DNA of 64,000 bases from Takakia lepidozioides (taxonomy: Eukaryota > Streptophyta > Takakiopsida > Takakiales > Takakiaceae), in assembly GCA_030704615.1 (NCBI GenBank), contig CM060732.1, forward strand, positions 24,306,001 to 24,370,000, in the 5' to 3' direction. Of this stretch, positions 1 to 9,025 are shown one piece after another (the stretch's first letter is position 1; each line of letters begins with the position of its first letter). Made by a program: the position numbers and the translations under genes. The notes under the pieces are model-generated. The model saw only the letters and a list, made by a program, of their open reading frames with translations. It made no database searches and had not been told where the DNA came from.

Positions 1-434
1 CCTGACGCTGCACAGGCCATCGCCATCGCCACAACCATACACCCGAGCTTGAGAGTCGTCGCTGGAGCAAAGCAGCTCACTAAGAGAGCGAGCCTGTGGT
101 GCACCCGTAACCACAAATGAAACCTGGGAACGGTTCTTAATGGCGGGAACGTTTTGGTGTTAAAAAAAAAAAAAAAAAAACTTTGATCTAATTTAAATGA
201 TAAAGAGCCTGGTTGGTCATAACTTTGTCAGATGGACTCCGTTTGACTCAGTTTTTGGGAGGATAGCTGCAGAAAGGGGAAATCTACCTATCTAGAACTG
301 GTTTCTGTTTTTGGGACTCTGCTAAAAATCTATGGAATTTTTAGAGTGTGAGTGTGCCATAAAAGATCCACAATCCTGTCTCTAGAACCTGTGCTGGTCT
401 ATATGAGAGACAAATCTGTGGATGTACTCCTTGC
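1..434. other. Non-coding stretch upstream of the 249-codon frame
   Basis: I see no gene here. There is a run of 19 A at 162-180, which could be the poly(A) tail of a retroposed sequence or a simple homopolymer. No LTR-like match to the 3' LTR of the downstream gypsy element (9286-9806) and no clear tRNA primer-binding site is visible, so the 5' LTR expected for that element is either absent or lies outside the window. Confidence 0.5.
162..180 (+). repeat. Poly(A) tract
   Basis: An uninterrupted run of 19 adenines. It could mark the 3' end of a plus-strand retroposon lying to the left, but no LINE or SINE body is recognisable before it. Confidence 0.8.
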
Positions 435-1184
435 ATGGCTGGGGGAAATGAGGACGTAATTGAAGGGCAGGTCTCTTCTCTTAGCCTGTGCACACAAGGG
501 GACAGGATTTATGTTTCCCAAGGAACTCAGACTGATTTGAGTGGAGAACAGTTGGACGAGTTGATTGCATACTGGGAGTCAGGCATTAGCAGTAGACAAC
601 AGACTGCTGTAGTTGGCATTGAGGGCCTCAATATCGCCTTGGACAGTCAGAACTCTGTTGGAGCCAGCAGTTCTGCAGCTGTAGGTGAAATACCAAAGTG
701 GGTGAAAGCTAGGCTTGGAACACAGCCAAAGACAGCCCCGGGGACCAAGGTGTTCAGCCACAAGGCCGTGGTGTACTGGAGCAGAGGAGCAGGAGCTACA
801 CAAGTTTGTGCAATCAGACATGGTTGCAGCCGGATACGCTCTGCACAGGGCAACCACGAGCGGGGGTTCATCAGCAATGACATGTTTGTTGTGCGTGAAG
901 GAGATGCAGTCATTCGCAATGAGGACACCCGCAACCGTCTCAAAGCTTTCGAGTTGAGAGACTATCAGACCCTACCTTTGTTTTCTTTAGTGTTCAGTGA
1001 GCGGGAGATAGGGGAGTATTGCTTTGTCTCTACCTGGCAGAAAGAGGAGGAGGGTTGGTTAGAGCGAGCTACTGTAGCTTGGGACAAGGTTAGTGGCAGG
1101 TTTCTGGACATAGATATACCTCCTACACCTTACCATCATGCAGAGCGAGGCACTTTGAGAGAAGTCTGGCAGTTGATAGCATAG
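435..1184 (+). CDS. Uncharacterised 249-aa open reading frame
   Basis: An uninterrupted 249-codon frame starting MAGGNEDVIEG and ending REVWQLIA. I do not recognise a family. The middle (about residues 85-140) is basic, and the C-terminal half (about residues 145-245) is rich in acidic and aromatic residues with alternating hydrophobics, looking like a compact globular domain. There is no signal peptide, membrane segment or zinc-binding pattern. It lies about 520 bp upstream of the gag frame of gypsy-1, on the same strand. It might be an additional 5' reading frame of that element or an unrelated host fragment. The sister element at 16.0 kb has lost its 5' part, so the comparison cannot be made inside this window. 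Confidence 0.45.
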   Translation: MAGGNEDVIEGQVSSLSLCTQGDRIYVSQGTQTDLSGEQLDELIAYWESGISSRQQTAVVGIEGLNIALDSQNSVGASSSAAVGEIPKWVKARLGTQPKTAPGTKVFSHKAVVYWSRGAGATQVCAIRHGCSRIRSAQGNHERGFISNDMFVVREGDAVIRNEDTRNRLKAFELRDYQTLPLFSLVFSEREIGEYCFVSTWQKEEEGWLERATVAWDKVSGRFLDIDIPPTPYHHAERGTLREVWQLIA

Positions 1185-1703
1185 ATCAGGATTAGATCTT
1201 GCTTGGTCGGGCTTCTATTCTTCCCCTCCATCTCTGTACTATTTTCATTACCTTGTACTTGTAGTTGCCAAAGCCTCTCTTGGTGGAGGCCAGTCAGTCC
1301 GGGGTTTTGGGCTGGGATATTCTGCAGGATCAGCATTGCAGCTGGATTTTGGTGTGGGGGTGTTGATGTTTTGATTTCTTGTGTTTGGATCCCCCCCAAC
1401 ACCTGCATGCTTGACTGTGCGCCATGTTGGTTTTGTGTGGGCGCTTGCTTTCATAGGGATTAGGCCGGATTTGATCACCGGTCAATCCTAGAGTATGCTG
1501 TCGGTGGTGAGGCTGGAGTGATGACCAGCAAGACCACCAGTGTTTCTTCTATGGTGAGGCTGGGTTGATGACCAGCCAACCATAGGAGTTCTTGCGGTGG
1601 ATGCAGGTGCAGGTGCCCTGAGCCATTGGGATATGACCCTTAGACTGCAACAGGTGCCCACCCGTGTCACTATTAGATTAGTACTAGAGCCTTATAGTGT
1701 CAC
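1185..1703 (+). other. Spacer before gag with a short direct repeat
   Basis: No coding potential recognised. It contains a 24-bp imperfect direct repeat (1506-1529 and 1553-1576, core GGTGAGGCTG then ATGACCAGC). It could be leader sequence of the gypsy-1 transcript. Confidence 0.4.
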
Positions 1704-2990
1704 GTGGAGGAGGTGCACATTGTGAGTGTCATTACGGAGTTACCCAAGGGTTTTGAGGGGAGTACGGCTACAGGCAGTAACAGTGAGAGTGGGTTCACAA
1801 GACGAGGTATTCGGTTCAGACCACCTTCACCGCCACCCTCAATTACTGTAGAGTCAGACACAGACTCGGAGGCTTCATCAACAGGTGTGCACTTTCATTC
1901 GCCATTGTTGTGGGACGACATGGAGGAGATGTATGGAGCTACCAAGGGGCCTCGTAGGTACTCTGGAGCTGTGGGCACAATCGAGTTGGATGACTTTATC
2001 CAGGAGTTCGACAGCTGGTGTGATTTGCAGCAGATGCGCAATCCACAGCTATTCACCCCATTCATGGCGTGGAAGGGACTGTTCCAGCATTTGGAAGGCC
2101 CGCCTATGGACGATTACCACGAGTTCAGGCGAGGACATGAAGCAGAGATTGAGGAGTGGAGGATGTATTGGTCACCTGACTACGTCTCCATTACTCGAGG
2201 CACGACGCGACCAGTAGCTGCATCAGTACCAATAGCTCCCACTGCCAGCACTAGTAGTGGAGCAAGTAGTGCTGGTACTTCTGTAGGTGGTACCAGTTCA
2301 AAAGGTGCTACTACTCCTCCTGCCACGACTACAACACATGTGCCTAGATTCAACCCGGTGGTGGAGTTCTTCCAGGAGTTGCGGAGGAACTACCAAGGTG
2401 TACGGACAGAGAAGCTGCGAAGTTTGCAAGACTTCCAGCGCAAACCCAGTGAGAGCCTGCGAGAGGCGTACACTCGTATGAGGCGCTTGATAAGTGTGAC
2501 CCAAGGGGTTACTGAAGCTCAGGCAATCCAGTTTTGGTATGGAATTCTGGACAAGGAGCTCAAGAGAAGGGTGCGAGATGCAACCCTGTTACAAGCAGCC
2601 CAACCCACATTAGCAGATGTGTTTCTGCTGGCTGAGCGGATTGAGCTCAACATGGTGGAGGAGCGAGTTGTTACAATTGGATTTGGCAAGGACATGCCTG
2701 CACGGGGCACAGCTGTCAGCCCACAGGCACAAGGGACTGCCCAACAGCGTGGTCAGGGGGGCAAGGTTGCCCAGCCCAAGTTCCATGGAGCTTACAGGGG
2801 ACCTCAGGTGCAGAGGCCCGTGGCATCTTTTGCAGGCCAACAGCAACCAGGGGTGATATGTTGGACATGTGGAGGACCCCATGTCAAAGAGATTGCCCAG
2901 AGATGGCAGAAGGCCGGCACAAGCACAGCCTGCACAGTTGCAGTGTGGGCATTGTGGCAAGTATGGGCATGGAGATGCCCAGTGTTATGA
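1704..2990 (+). CDS. gag: gypsy-1 Gag (capsid and start of nucleocapsid)
   Basis: This frame encodes the structural Gag protein that packages the element RNA. The N-terminal 180 residues contain a Pro/Ser-rich stretch (RPPSPPPS) and an acidic region. A low-complexity Ser/Thr/Gly/Ala linker follows (about residues 170-210). The retrotransposon Gag capsid domain lies at about residues 215-330, with the typical QDFQRKPSESLREAYTRM and QFWYGILDKELKRRV helices. A first knuckle begins at CWTCGGPH near the end. After codon 385 the frame loses sense, while the +1 frame opening at 2869 continues with a proper knuckle, so the authentic product needs a frame change here. The matching Gag segment of gypsy-2 starts at 16039. 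Confidence 0.85.
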   Translation: MEEVHIVSVITELPKGFEGSTATGSNSESGFTRRGIRFRPPSPPPSITVESDTDSEASSTGVHFHSPLLWDDMEEMYGATKGPRRYSGAVGTIELDDFIQEFDSWCDLQQMRNPQLFTPFMAWKGLFQHLEGPPMDDYHEFRRGHEAEIEEWRMYWSPDYVSITRGTTRPVAASVPIAPTASTSSGASSAGTSVGGTSSKGATTPPATTTTHVPRFNPVVEFFQELRRNYQGVRTEKLRSLQDFQRKPSESLREAYTRMRRLISVTQGVTEAQAIQFWYGILDKELKRRVRDATLLQAAQPTLADVFLLAERIELNMVEERVVTIGFGKDMPARGTAVSPQAQGTAQQRGQGGKVAQPKFHGAYRGPQVQRPVASFAGQQQPGVICWTCGGPHVKEIAQRWQKAGTSTACTVAVWALWQVWAWRCPVL

Positions 2991-4815
2991 CTTGCATCCT
3001 GAGTTGCGCCCAGGCCAGTTCCAAGGGAACAATGGTGGCCGGGGGCGAGGTGGACCAGCCCAAAGAGGACGAGGTGGTCGGGCACGAGGTGCAGGCCAAG
3101 GGCAAGCTCCACATGGCCAAGGACGCGGAGGTCAGGGTGTTGACCAAGGCATGGCCAATCGGCTTCAGCAGCTAGAGCAGAGGCTCGCTGCCATGGCTAT
3201 AGCTCAGGCGGTACCGGCTCCCAGGCGGGATGGTCCACCTCCTGCTCCTGAGGGAGGAGATATGGGAGGCATGGGATTCATGTGCGGAGCAGCACTACCA
3301 CTAGAGCAGGTGGAGTCTGCTGCAGCCGTGACTCGAGGAGCAGCACGAGTTCCTGAGCCACGAGGTGCAGAGGTGGAGTTGGATCCACAACGTGGGGAGG
3401 CAAGCCGTCAGGCGAGGCTGCCTCAGTCATTCACCTTGGCGGAGACAGTGTCAACGCCATCCATGGCACCTAGTTCTCGCCCGACTGTTACCGAGGCGGA
3501 GGTTACTATGCCATTGGGGAGAGCTACACGTGCAGCACTGACACCTGCTACCAAGGCTAGTGCAGCCGGTGTGTTATTGGGGGCAGCCACCTCTGTGTGT
3601 CAAGCCCCACTGTTCTCGGCAACCATGATTGCGACGCCGGGGGTGAGACCAGCTGCAGTGTTCAGACTAGCAGCAACACTCTGTGAGAGTGGGGAGGTCA
3701 CTTCATCTTCTGCGGAGTTAGTGGAAGGTGTAGTGGCAGAGGGATCCTCGGATTTGAGGGTCAAGACTGCCACGGCTGCGCCATGGCAAGCTGCAGCTGC
3801 CAGGTTGACGGAGCTGCCAGCTAGGCCAGCCATTGAGCGCGCCATGGTGACACCTGGAGTTGTCTTGTTAGACAACCAGGGAGGCATTTTCACTTTGAGT
3901 GGACCGGCAGGCAAGAAGTACCGGCCACTGCGGGTCTTGTTGGACTCAGGAGCTCAGCCACTGATGTTGGGCAGAGCTGCTATTGCAGGTTTGGGCCTCA
4001 TGGAGGCGGATATGGAGCCTTGTCCTTTCCAGATACAGACATCTCTGGGAGGATCAGAGCAGGCTCGCGGCATGACACGGCATCAGTTGGCTATTAGACT
4101 GCAGCCGGATCATCCTGTAGATGGCTCAGTGATGCGAGCCAAGGCCATTGTGACAGACGCGGTCTCTTACGATGTCCTCGTTGGTGGGGCAGTGTTATAC
4201 CCCATGGGCTTCACCCTGGATTTCTGGGAGGAGTCAGCATCCTACAGGCCTGGATGGCAGTCAGGGGATGGTCGCCGTGCACAGCTCCCTGTGACATTCA
4301 TTGGGGGTATTGCAGCTGCCCAGCGGGGCAAGATGCCAACACTAGCCGCCTTCACAGCTGCAGTTAGTTGGCCTGGAGAGTTGCTGGAAGGCAATGCCCA
4401 TGCAGAGGATGTGCCACCTCCAGCAGAGCAGGATGACATGCATGGTACGGCGGAGTTGCCTGCCATGGTTGCTCACACTCCGTTGTGGGGTACGAGCAAG
4501 GATTTGCAGCAAGCTGCTGATGGACGGGTGCAACAAGCTTGGGTAGAAGCTTTTGTACCGTCAGGAGAGGAGGAGAGTGCGGTGATTGCACCAGGGCCAC
4601 CTCAGTTGTCGCCATTGGACACCACACCTCTTGTGTGGCAGCGGCCGGATGAAGGCATTTGCCTTCTGGACTTGTTTGGCGGGATCAGCACCGGATTGGC
4701 TGCTGTGCTACAGGCAGGTGTGCGGGTAAGGCGTTACCTGTATGTGGAGAGGGATGAGACTGCACGACGCGTCTCACTGCGCCATGTTGGCTCAGTTGGT
4801 ACAGCAGTACCCTGA
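2869..4815 (+). CDS. gypsy-1 nucleocapsid knuckle, aspartic protease and N-terminal part of the DNA methyltransferase
   Basis: A 648-codon frame in +1 relative to gag. It opens with a CCHC zinc knuckle of CX2CX4HX4C form (2944-2985), a Gly/Arg/Gln-rich RNA-binding tail and a long Ala/Pro-rich linker. The retropepsin domain has its active-site D-S-G-A at 3943-3954 within VLLDSGAQ, a flap region and the later YDVLVGGAVL strand. It ends with the start of a C5-cytosine methyltransferase: motif I DLFGGISTG (4669-4695), followed by the E-R-D that in this fold contacts S-adenosylmethionine. The frame ends at 4815 because of an indel; the methyltransferase continues in other frames to about 5640. Confidence 0.87.
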   Translation: MEDPMSKRLPRDGRRPAQAQPAQLQCGHCGKYGHGDAQCYDLHPELRPGQFQGNNGGRGRGGPAQRGRGGRARGAGQGQAPHGQGRGGQGVDQGMANRLQQLEQRLAAMAIAQAVPAPRRDGPPPAPEGGDMGGMGFMCGAALPLEQVESAAAVTRGAARVPEPRGAEVELDPQRGEASRQARLPQSFTLAETVSTPSMAPSSRPTVTEAEVTMPLGRATRAALTPATKASAAGVLLGAATSVCQAPLFSATMIATPGVRPAAVFRLAATLCESGEVTSSSAELVEGVVAEGSSDLRVKTATAAPWQAAAARLTELPARPAIERAMVTPGVVLLDNQGGIFTLSGPAGKKYRPLRVLLDSGAQPLMLGRAAIAGLGLMEADMEPCPFQIQTSLGGSEQARGMTRHQLAIRLQPDHPVDGSVMRAKAIVTDAVSYDVLVGGAVLYPMGFTLDFWEESASYRPGWQSGDGRRAQLPVTFIGGIAAAQRGKMPTLAAFTAAVSWPGELLEGNAHAEDVPPPAEQDDMHGTAELPAMVAHTPLWGTSKDLQQAADGRVQQAWVEAFVPSGEEESAVIAPGPPQLSPLDTTPLVWQRPDEGICLLDLFGGISTGLAAVLQAGVRVRRYLYVERDETARRVSLRHVGSVGTAVP

Positions 4816-6021
4816 CTTGTTGCCTGTGTCTGCAGTTCGTGGATACCAACAAGCCTTGCCAGCAGACATTTCCTTGGGGGGCGCAAGATTTGGAGCAGGT
4901 TGGCTCCATTGATCTGGTAGTGGCAGGTTGGCCCTGCCAAGGGCATTCATCAGCCGGGCATGGCAATGGATTGCGAGACTCGAGGACGGGTCTGTTTTGG
5001 GAGATGGTGCGGATTTTGCGCTGCTTGCAGCTTCATCAAGCTGTATCTCCAGCATACATCTTGGAGAATGTACCACTGATGGGTGATTCTGGGCCAGGGT
5101 GATGGCCAGTGTGCATCAAGTCCGGTCGTGGCTTGGGTCAGCAGTGTTGCTGGATGCAGCTGCAGTGGGTCACGGGCTCATCGTCCACGACTATGGTGGA
5201 CTAACTTGATGCCACCCGCACTGCTCAAGCGTGCATTTGATGGGGTGCAGCGGCCAGCACACCTCACCGTGGATGGCATTTTGGACACAGGAAGGCAGTC
5301 TCAACGTGTGAGACACGATGACCGTTCGCCTTTGGCAGTGGTCAACAGGGTGGGTCAACCACGAGCAGCATTACCTACACTGCTCAGCTTCCCAGGATCC
5401 CATGCTTTTCGGGATGGTGGACCTGGCCTCCTGTGGGATGCTCAGTTGCAGCAGTTAGTGGAGCCTAATGCCGACGAGCGAGAGCGGGCTATGGGGTTTT
5501 CCACTGGGACCACGGCGGTGCCTTCTCTTTCTGAGGCATCACGTCGTCAGGTGTTGGGGCAAGCAATGGATCTCAATTGCTTGACCTGGATTGTCAGCTT
5601 GGCTATGGCTGAGCAACGTAGAGTGCGGAGTGCACTTCCCTTGACGGTCTCTCTGCCTACCGAGACGGTACAGGCAGCGAGTGGGGGCGAGCCGGTGAGG
5701 ACCACGAGGTGTAGACATCCATGGCACACGTGGGAGGTGCTCGAGGTTCAGAGGGAGTTGGCAGCGAAGGCAGCTGTGATGGATGAGGTTGGGGATTCTT
5801 CTCGGGATGAGGAGGTTCTCAATGATGAGATGATGGGGCAGGATGAGGCCTTGTCATTGACTGAGCAGGAAGGGGTACTGCTCAAGAGGTTGCAGCATAG
5901 CAACCACGGGACGCGTCCTCTACCTCTAAGCCCACTGGACTTAAGGTTGCAGTTACGGAGGAGCCTGACATTGGACCCATTGTCACCGGAGGAGAGAGAC
6001 GACGTATACGGCGGTTCCTGA
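4816..6021 (+). pseudogene. gypsy-1 C5-cytosine DNA methyltransferase, catalytic and C-terminal part (frameshifted)
   Basis: This continues the methyltransferase started at 4648. Motif IV is GWPCQGHSSAG with the catalytic cysteine codon at 4935-4937. Motif VI is the glutamate in L-E-N-V (5060-5071). Motif VIII appears as RPRLWWTN. Later come a target-recognition region with PLAVVN and the terminal ERERAMGF and SRRQVLGQAMD segments matching motifs IX and X. Motif I (L-D-L-F-G-G-I-S-T-G-L), the RTGLFWEMVRIL helix and the ERERAMGF/RRQVLG end look more like the DNMT3/DRM de novo branch than like DNMT1/CMT, although the loop reads W-P-C-Q rather than S-P-C-N. The N-terminal half is split over three frames (breaks at 4800-4850 and near 5083). 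From about 5083 to 6021 one 312-codon frame is open, the last 100 residues being an acidic linker to RT. Confidence 0.88.
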
Positions 6022-6050
6022 GGGCTTACAGGAATTGCTTTGCCTTCAGT

Positions 6051-8291
6051 TTGAAGGACTTGGGAGCACTGAAGGGTCAAGAGATCCGTATTGAGTTGGC
6101 CACTGACACGCCAATCTTTCGGAGACCCTATAGATACAGTGACATGGAGAGGTCTTTGATTCAGATGAGGACTCAAGATCTCTGGGAGGCAGGTTTGGTG
6201 GAGCTCTCTGGTGGAGAGTATGCTTCAGCCACAGTGATGCCAGCTAAGAAGGATGTCTATGGCAATTGGACGGAGAGACGTATGTGCGGTGATTACCGGC
6301 CTGTAAATCGTCAGACCAAGTCCGATAGGTATGCCATGCCAACACCAGAGGAGATCTTTGATGCCATTGGGCATTCCAAGGTCTTTAGCACGTTGGATTT
6401 ACGATCCGGATATCACCAGTTGCCGATCAAGGAGGCGGATAAGCAAAAGACGGCATTCTGGGGGATCAATGAGCACGGGAAGGATTGCCTATACCAGTGG
6501 CGGTTCTTACCATTTGGGCTTAAAAACGCTCCCGCTGAGTTTCAAAGAGTCATGGACAGGATTCTAGCAGGGGTGGAGTTTGCTCGGTGCTACATAGATG
6601 ACATCATCATCTTTAGTGCTACGGTGGAGGAGCATGAGAGACACCTTCAGGGGGTATTTGAGCGCTTGAGGACGCACGGATTGAAGTTACATCCGGGCAA
6701 GTGCAAGTTTTTCCACAACCAGATTGAGTATCTGGGTCACATGATATATCCTGGAGGATTGGGGGTACAGCAGACTAAGGTAGAGTCCATTGCACAGGTT
6801 CCACGCCCCACGGATGTGAGCCGAGTTCGAGCTTTCATGGGGTTAGCAAACTATTACAGACGGTTTGTTAAGGGATTTAGTGCCATTGCAAAGGCTCTAA
6901 CCAAGCTGACCAAGGTGGACCAGGAGTGGCAGTGGGAAGATGAGCAAGAACAAGCTTTTCAAGAGCTCAAGGCGAGGTTGACCTCGGCGCCCATCTTGAG
7001 ACGACCTATCAGGGGGCGTCCTTTTCAGCTGCATACAGATTGGAGCATGCTGGGGCTTGGAGCGGTGCTCACACAGGTGGATGATGAGGGAAGAGAGTTC
7101 GTAGTGGCTTATGCTAGCCGCTCGAACAATGCTGCAGAGTCTAAGTATAGCTCATATGAGGGAGAATGCTTAGCTGCAGTGTGGGCCGTGGCACACTTCA
7201 GGTGCTATCTATACGGCAATCTCTTCACCCTTGTCACGGATCACCAACCACTCAAGTGGTTGATGGAGTCAGACAAGCTTACGGGGAAGCTTGCACGGTG
7301 GGCACTCATCCTTCAAGAGTATGACTTTCAGGTGGTGCATCGACCGGGTTTGGTCAATCGCAATGCAGATGGGTTGAGTCGCAATCCATGCACGAGCCAG
7401 CAGGATGACACTGGAGCTCGGTGGCATGGTGAGACGGACGAGGAGATGGTGCCCGGATGGCATGCATCTGCATTTCTGTGTATCTTGGCAGCGGAAGGCC
7501 AGGTTGGACCTGCAACAGGGATGACTGTAGATCAAGTGTCTGAGGACCCTGAGGCCAGCAATGAGCAAGGTGGCGCCAAAGATATACATGAGGATTCAGT
7601 TGTGTTGGACTACCTCCGCACTGGAGACACTGCAGCCACTGTGACTGCCAAGGAGAGGGATCGGATCCTACAACGAGCCAAGAGGTTCAAGTGGGAGGGG
7701 ACACACCTGCTCCGAGTGTGGGAGGATGGTCGAGTGAGGATTGTGCCTCACCCAACACAGCGGGCACGGTTAGTGCGGCATGCCCATGAGGAGTTGGGGC
7801 ATTTTGGGGTGCGACGCACTCATAGTCTACTGCAGGGGCAGTATTGGTGGCGTGGTATGCACACAGAGGTGCAACAATTTGTGGCTAGGTGCATGGTGTG
7901 TGACAGGGTGCGTGCTTCATTCAACGCCCCTACTCCACAATTGCACCCTCTTCCGATCATGGGATTGGGCTACAGGTGGAGTCTTGACTTCGCAGGGCCG
8001 TTGCCACTGACCATGCGCCACAACAAGTACGTGTTGGTGATGGTGGAGCACTTCTCCAAGTGGATTGAATTGGTTCCATTGCCTGATAAGGCTAGTGAGG
8101 GAGCTGCGTATGCATTCCTGGATTGTGTGCTTAGCCGATTCGGTGCTCCAGCTGAGGTACTCACGGACCAAGGGAGAGAGTTCTTGGGGGAGTTTCAGGC
8201 TTTGTGTGACAAGGCCTTGATAGACCACCGCACCACTTCTCGGGATCATCCTGAGCCGATGGCTTGGCAGAGAGAGTTGTTCAGACAGTAA
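6051..8291 (+). CDS. pol: gypsy-1 reverse transcriptase, RNase H and integrase N-terminal and core regions
   Basis: A 746-codon frame. Reverse transcriptase occupies about residues 10-250, with the primer-grip region, the FGLKNAP motif and the catalytic Y-I-D-D at 6592-6603. RNase H follows (residues 320-450), with the TDWS start, the Y-S-S-Y-E-G-E segment and the TDHQPL motif. Integrase begins with an HHCC zinc domain (HAHEELGHFG through CMVCDRV), then the DDE core with the first Asp in SLDFAGPLP and the second in VLTDQGREF. The sequence then slides out of frame near 8255, before the third acidic residue, which is found in the +2 frame as A-E-R-V-V-Q-T. A single indel therefore separates D-D from E in this copy. 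RT and RNase H are intact by eye. Confidence 0.93.
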   Translation: MKDLGALKGQEIRIELATDTPIFRRPYRYSDMERSLIQMRTQDLWEAGLVELSGGEYASATVMPAKKDVYGNWTERRMCGDYRPVNRQTKSDRYAMPTPEEIFDAIGHSKVFSTLDLRSGYHQLPIKEADKQKTAFWGINEHGKDCLYQWRFLPFGLKNAPAEFQRVMDRILAGVEFARCYIDDIIIFSATVEEHERHLQGVFERLRTHGLKLHPGKCKFFHNQIEYLGHMIYPGGLGVQQTKVESIAQVPRPTDVSRVRAFMGLANYYRRFVKGFSAIAKALTKLTKVDQEWQWEDEQEQAFQELKARLTSAPILRRPIRGRPFQLHTDWSMLGLGAVLTQVDDEGREFVVAYASRSNNAAESKYSSYEGECLAAVWAVAHFRCYLYGNLFTLVTDHQPLKWLMESDKLTGKLARWALILQEYDFQVVHRPGLVNRNADGLSRNPCTSQQDDTGARWHGETDEEMVPGWHASAFLCILAAEGQVGPATGMTVDQVSEDPEASNEQGGAKDIHEDSVVLDYLRTGDTAATVTAKERDRILQRAKRFKWEGTHLLRVWEDGRVRIVPHPTQRARLVRHAHEELGHFGVRRTHSLLQGQYWWRGMHTEVQQFVARCMVCDRVRASFNAPTPQLHPLPIMGLGYRWSLDFAGPLPLTMRHNKYVLVMVEHFSKWIELVPLPDKASEGAAYAFLDCVLSRFGAPAEVLTDQGREFLGEFQALCDKALIDHRTTSRDHPEPMAWQRELFRQ

Positions 8292-9025
8292 AGAGGGGTT
8301 TGCGCAAGTATGGCTTGCAGAAGGGACACCTAGGAGATTGGGACCTTCAGTTACCCTGGTTAGCCATGGGCTACAGGTTCAGCAAGCAAGCATCACTTGC
8401 CTCCTTCTCACCATACTTTCTTCTCTTTGGCCGAGAGCCGGATTTGCCTACATCCATTCGCAGAGAAGCTGCTACAGTTCTTAACCTTGACGATCCGGAC
8501 GTGTGGGCACGTGCATGTGAGCAGCGTGCAGAGTTGTTCAAGAGAGTCATGCCCATGGCTTTCGAGAACCTTGCCATTGCACAACACCGTGATACGTTGA
8601 GGTATGCTACCATACGTGGTGGGGGCTATCGTCCTGGGGTTCGGAGATTCAACCCTGGTGACTATGTCTATCTGCAGCAGACTGCTCCTACGACCCTGGA
8701 TGTGACTGCAGGACGTGTTATTTTGAGGGTTCGAGAGGTCTTGCCCTCAGGCGTCTTGGTCTTGGAGGGTCGGGATGGCATAACTTGGAAGGACCATGTG
8801 CGTAATTGTGCGCCATGTCACCTTCCGAATGTCGATGGCAGGATTGACCCAAACCTGGCAGTGGTATCTGCAGGTTTGAGGTGCATGTTGTGTGGGTCTG
8901 CTAAAGGGGCAGCCACCATGCTGGTGTGTGATCGATGCTCTAGAGGTTGGCATATGGGATGCTTGACTCCACCTCTTGAGATGGTTCCGGATGGGGATTG
9001 GTTATGTCCACATTGCATTGGATAG
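8264..9025 (+). CDS. gypsy-1 integrase C-terminal region fused to a PHD zinc finger
   Basis: A 253-codon frame that starts inside the integrase core with the catalytic glutamate helix (AERVVQTVKRGLRKYG). It runs through the PWLAMGYRFS and FGREPDLP segments and a GPY/F-like C-terminal beta domain around FNPGDYVYLQQ (about residues 130-180). The last 50 residues form a PHD finger: CMLC, CDRC, H-MGC, then a tryptophan two residues before CPHC, the C4HC3 pattern with its conserved W. Many Ty3/gypsy integrases carry a chromodomain here that binds modified histones; this element has a PHD finger instead. PHD fingers of this type usually read histone H3 tails, so a role in targeting integration is a reasonable inference. 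The same fusion is kept in gypsy-2 (21252-21686). Confidence 0.92.
   Translation: MAERVVQTVKRGLRKYGLQKGHLGDWDLQLPWLAMGYRFSKQASLASFSPYFLLFGREPDLPTSIRREAATVLNLDDPDVWARACEQRAELFKRVMPMAFENLAIAQHRDTLRYATIRGGGYRPGVRRFNPGDYVYLQQTAPTTLDVTAGRVILRVREVLPSGVLVLEGRDGITWKDHVRNCAPCHLPNVDGRIDPNLAVVSAGLRCMLCGSAKGAATMLVCDRCSRGWHMGCLTPPLEMVPDGDWLCPHCIG

Noticed and set aside
1-434. A 5' LTR for gypsy-1
   Set aside because: No similarity to the 3' LTR, no TG start and no primer-binding site could be found.
4839-5102. Methyltransferase piece as a separate small gene
   Set aside because: It matches the middle of the continuous MTase domain seen in gypsy-2, so it is a frameshift product, not a gene with its own start.
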